From Blastomyces gilchristii SLH14081 (Eukaryota; Ascomycota; Eurotiomycetes; Onygenales; Ajellomycetaceae), in contig NW_003101680.1 in assembly GCF_000003855.2 (NCBI RefSeq), positions 3,477,753-3,541,752 on the forward strand: 64,000 bases of DNA, in the 5' to 3' direction. The position numbers and the translations under genes were made by a program. Each line of letters begins with the position of its first letter. Positions within the stretch are counted from its first letter, which is position 1. The notes under the pieces are model-generated. The model had not been told where the DNA came from, ran no database searches, and saw nothing but the letters and a program-made list of their open reading frames with translations. Positions 61,193 to 64,000 of the stretch are shown in pieces.

Positions 61193-62160
61193 GTGTATAT
61201 ATCTCTATCTCAGCAGGAATCTGAGATTTCTGAATCTGCTGTATACTTTAACATGAGTTCTTCAACTACTCTGTCATTATTACAGCCTCTACACATCTAC
61301 ATCTATTATAAAGATAGAGAGATTAAGATCAGAGATTCTTCAAGATATAAGAGAAATACATTGTCTGAATTTCACAGCTTTACTCATATTCTTGAACAGA
61401 AATTCTGCCTTAATCTGAGCCAGTATAATACTTATGAGATATGAGTAATATACACTGTCAACCTTCTTAAAGACATCTCTGCAACTACTTGAGTTATTAA
61501 GAAGAGAAAGCTTGAGTGTACTGATACTATAATAACTTAAGAAGAATTCAAGAACTTTCTACTGAATTAAATTGAAGATCACTGTAACTACAGCTTTATA
61601 ATAATACTGCAGTTTAACTTATTATATTAATAAAATGATGAGAATTCTTTCAATTTCAATACAAGATTTGAAGAATATTGAAAGAAATTAATTGATGATT
61701 TGAATTAATTAAAGACACAGCTTTATCTCACAAAGCTGACTCACAAGATATGAATAATAATATCACAGTATCAGAGTTTATTAATTAATTACACTGAGCT
61801 TGTCAACCTGACTTCTTAAATCTATTTAAATAATCAATTCTCTGAGAAAAAGATTAACAAGACCTCTTCTAAGTAATCAATGATAAGATCTAAATGACAC
61901 TGTGACAGCTTCAGTGCAGAGAAAGTAAAGAAGAATTTTAAGTATTCTGATTCTTCACTCACTATAAAGAAATATTAAAAAAGATTTGATAAAGATCTCT
62001 GTTTTAACTGTGAAACTGATAATCATTATATCAGTGATTACAAGAAGCTGAAGAAGAGAAGAAACTGAGAAGATATCTTCTCAAAGTTAACTTCTCTTCT
62101 AACAAATATATCTGTGAAAGATAAAGAAGAGAAAGAAATGAAGAATTAATAATTCTCATA
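61193..62160 (+). pseudogene. E gag remnant
   Basis: The first 83 codons are open (61,193-61,444), then RIP-type stops appear. A zinc knuckle CFNCETDNHYISDY lies at 62,000-62,041, with its last Cys changed to Tyr. Confidence 0.7.
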
Positions 62161-64000
62161 TCTCTGAGTTTATATTACAATCACAATATATACTCTGAAT
62201 GAGAAGATATCAGTGAGATGTCTACTCAACTCAGAAATAAATATCAACTTCATATTCTATTTCTTTTCTTTGATAAAGAGTTGAAAGAAGATAGATCTGT
62301 CAGATCATATGAAATTTACTGATGAAATGAAGTGTCATTATTTTAACATAATTCAAGTGAAGTGTGTAATCACAGACTCAGAAGAAATCTTTAAGAAGAG
62401 CAGTCTGCTTCTTCATATCATTAATATTATAGATGAGAATATTATTCTAAATCTTCTGTGATTGAGAGAAAACAATTCTTTCATTGACTAAGTTACTCAG
62501 ACATAACAGTACTGTCTTACTGATAAAGAGACAGTGATAGAAAAATCTAAAGAGTTTCATCAGAAGAATCTTGAGAAAAAGATAGAGTTAATATACTGCA
62601 TAGCAGATGATTAAGACTTGAGAATAGATAAAGAAGTCATCATTCTTACTATAAGATTAGCAGCAGTATCTATTATTGAAGATAGATATATACAATATCT
62701 CTTTACAGATTATAAGAATGTCTTTTTGAAAAGAGAAGCAGTGAAGTTTTCTGACATTAAGATGTGATATAAGATTTGTCTTAAAGACAGTATAATAATG
62801 CTGTACAGGCCTCTTTACAACTTGTCTGTAAAGAAATTGAATGTTCTGTGCAAATATCTTGAGAAAGTGCAATTGAAGAACTGAATATATTCATTAAAGA
62901 GTTCAGCAGAAGCGTCTATACTCTTTGTGCTTAAGAAGAACAGTAGGCTACATCTATGTGTAGACTACAGAGGTCTCAATAAGATGACAGTTAAGAATTA
63001 CTATTTATTACTGTTAATTAATAAGATGATCAATTGATTATCTGAAGTAAAGATGTTCTCAAAGATTGATATACAGAATGTCTATTATAGAATCAGAGTT
63101 AATGAAGACAATATTTGAAAAACAGCTTTTCATACTAAGTATGACAATTTTGAATATCTTGTTTTATCTTTTAATCTTTATAATGTTTCAGTTATCTTTC
63201 AGATCTATATAAATGAGATACTGTGAGGCCTTATCAACATCTTCTGCATAGTATACTTGAATGACATTCTAATCTTCTCAAAAATGAAGAAAGAACATGA
63301 TATTCATATTTGAGAAGTATTGAGTTGCTTGAGACAGTATCAACTCTATACAAACACTGAAAAATGCTTGTTCTATATGCAGAATATTGATTTCTTAGAT
63401 TATATTGTTAAGATGAACAGCATTTCAATGAACAGAAGCTGAGTCTCTGTCATTGAAAACTGGCTGATGCTGCAGATGTATCACAAGATGCAGATGTTTC
63501 TAGAATTTATAAATTTCTACAGATGATTCATCTATACATATTCATAGATTACTGCTTCTCTTACAGATCTGTTAAAGAAAAGTGTGAAAGACAGAAAAAT
63601 GAGACTATTTATTCTCACTCAAGATACTGCACAGGTGTTTGCAGAATTGAAATAAGCTTTTACAGATGCTACAATACTGAATCACTTTAATTCTGACTTA
63701 CTCAGTCAGTGTGAGACTGATATATCTGAGAATGAAATCTGTGAAATCTTTTCACAGTTGACACTGAAGATCTTTCAACATTGAAAGAATCAGAGAATAA
63801 TCATCTCTGAGAATACAGACAATGAAATGTCTGTGAGAGAAGACTTTTTCACAGAGTCTACAAGACACTGTGAATGAAGATCAGTGATCTTCTTCTTCAA
63901 GAAGTTATCACTTATGCAGAGAAGATATGATATTCATAATTAAGAGATGTTAATAATTATCAAATTCTTTAAAATCTGACAATATTATCTTCAGTGTGGC
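62161..64000 (+). pseudogene. E pol remnant (protease and RT; runs off window)
   Basis: A protease-like LLNSEININFI stretch lies near 62,225. RT shows [13 protein letters not shown] near 62,960, FSKIDIQNVYYRI near 63,060 and YLNDILIFSK at 63,254 (YLDD to YLND). Further RT/RNase H sequence continues to the end. TGA stops are frequent. Confidence 0.8.

Larger units (their letters stand above)
60520..64000 (+). mobile_element. E: Ty3/Gypsy LTR retrotransposon, truncated by the window end
   Basis: It begins TGTCACGCC. The first ~200 bp of the LTR are CG-rich and unmutated, then RIP-changed. The LTR end is not certain (possibly near 61,108). Gag, protease and RT follow on the plus strand. Confidence 0.8.

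Overview
The window reads as a filamentous ascomycete (Pezizomycotina) chromosome. A compact GC-rich island (about 4,985-12,656) with short fungal introns lies between very AT-rich blocks made almost entirely of transposons degraded by C-to-T and G-to-A change. In those blocks CG, CC and GG are almost absent, and transposon reading frames are full of TGA and TAA/TAG where Trp, Arg or Gln is expected. That is the signature of repeat-induced point mutation (RIP). A DUF3435-type tyrosine recombinase, the 'captain' family of Starship elements, also points to Pezizomycotina. The species is not identified.

1-5,117: AT-rich desert with one full-length tRNA-derived SINE (1,272-1,639), simple repeats, and the end of a Ty3/Gypsy integrase (family F). 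The last ~130 bases of that integrase are not mutated and abut the island.

5,118-12,656: the island. It holds a captain recombinase gene with three introns and two in-frame stops (5,539-8,174), an intact aminoglycoside-phosphotransferase-like gene (8,593-10,324), a tentative small gene (10,365-10,716, minus), and a C2H2 plus 3CxxC zinc-finger gene (11,211-11,903, minus). It ends with a 16-bp minisatellite and a broken piece of a family-B LTR. It looks like the remains of a Starship-like cargo element; its ends are not resolved.

12,657-16,314: a deleted Ty1/Copia remnant (minus) and an AT-rich inverted/direct repeat.

16,315-64,000: a deeply nested retrotransposon stack that can be resolved from target-site duplications (TSDs). 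Chromovirus C1 (minus) contains Gypsy B1 (which contains Gypsy F), chromovirus C2, a hAT-like MITE (M3), and Gypsy E, which runs off the window. C2 contains MITE M1 (itself holding a 5'-truncated LINE) and a third chromovirus, C3. C3 contains Gypsy B2 and MITE M2. Subtracting the insertions gives matching lengths: C2 5,784 and C3 5,755 bp; B1 8,248 and B2 8,292 bp; M1, M2 and M3 each 506 bp.

The most striking pattern is that in B1, B2, C2, C3 and F the outer end of each LTR keeps its CpG-rich sequence, while the matching inner end of the partner LTR is heavily mutated. Mutation therefore fades over roughly the last 50-200 bp of each repeated unit. Two Gypsy families (B and F) also carry open frames on the strand opposite to pol, between integrase and the 3' LTR.
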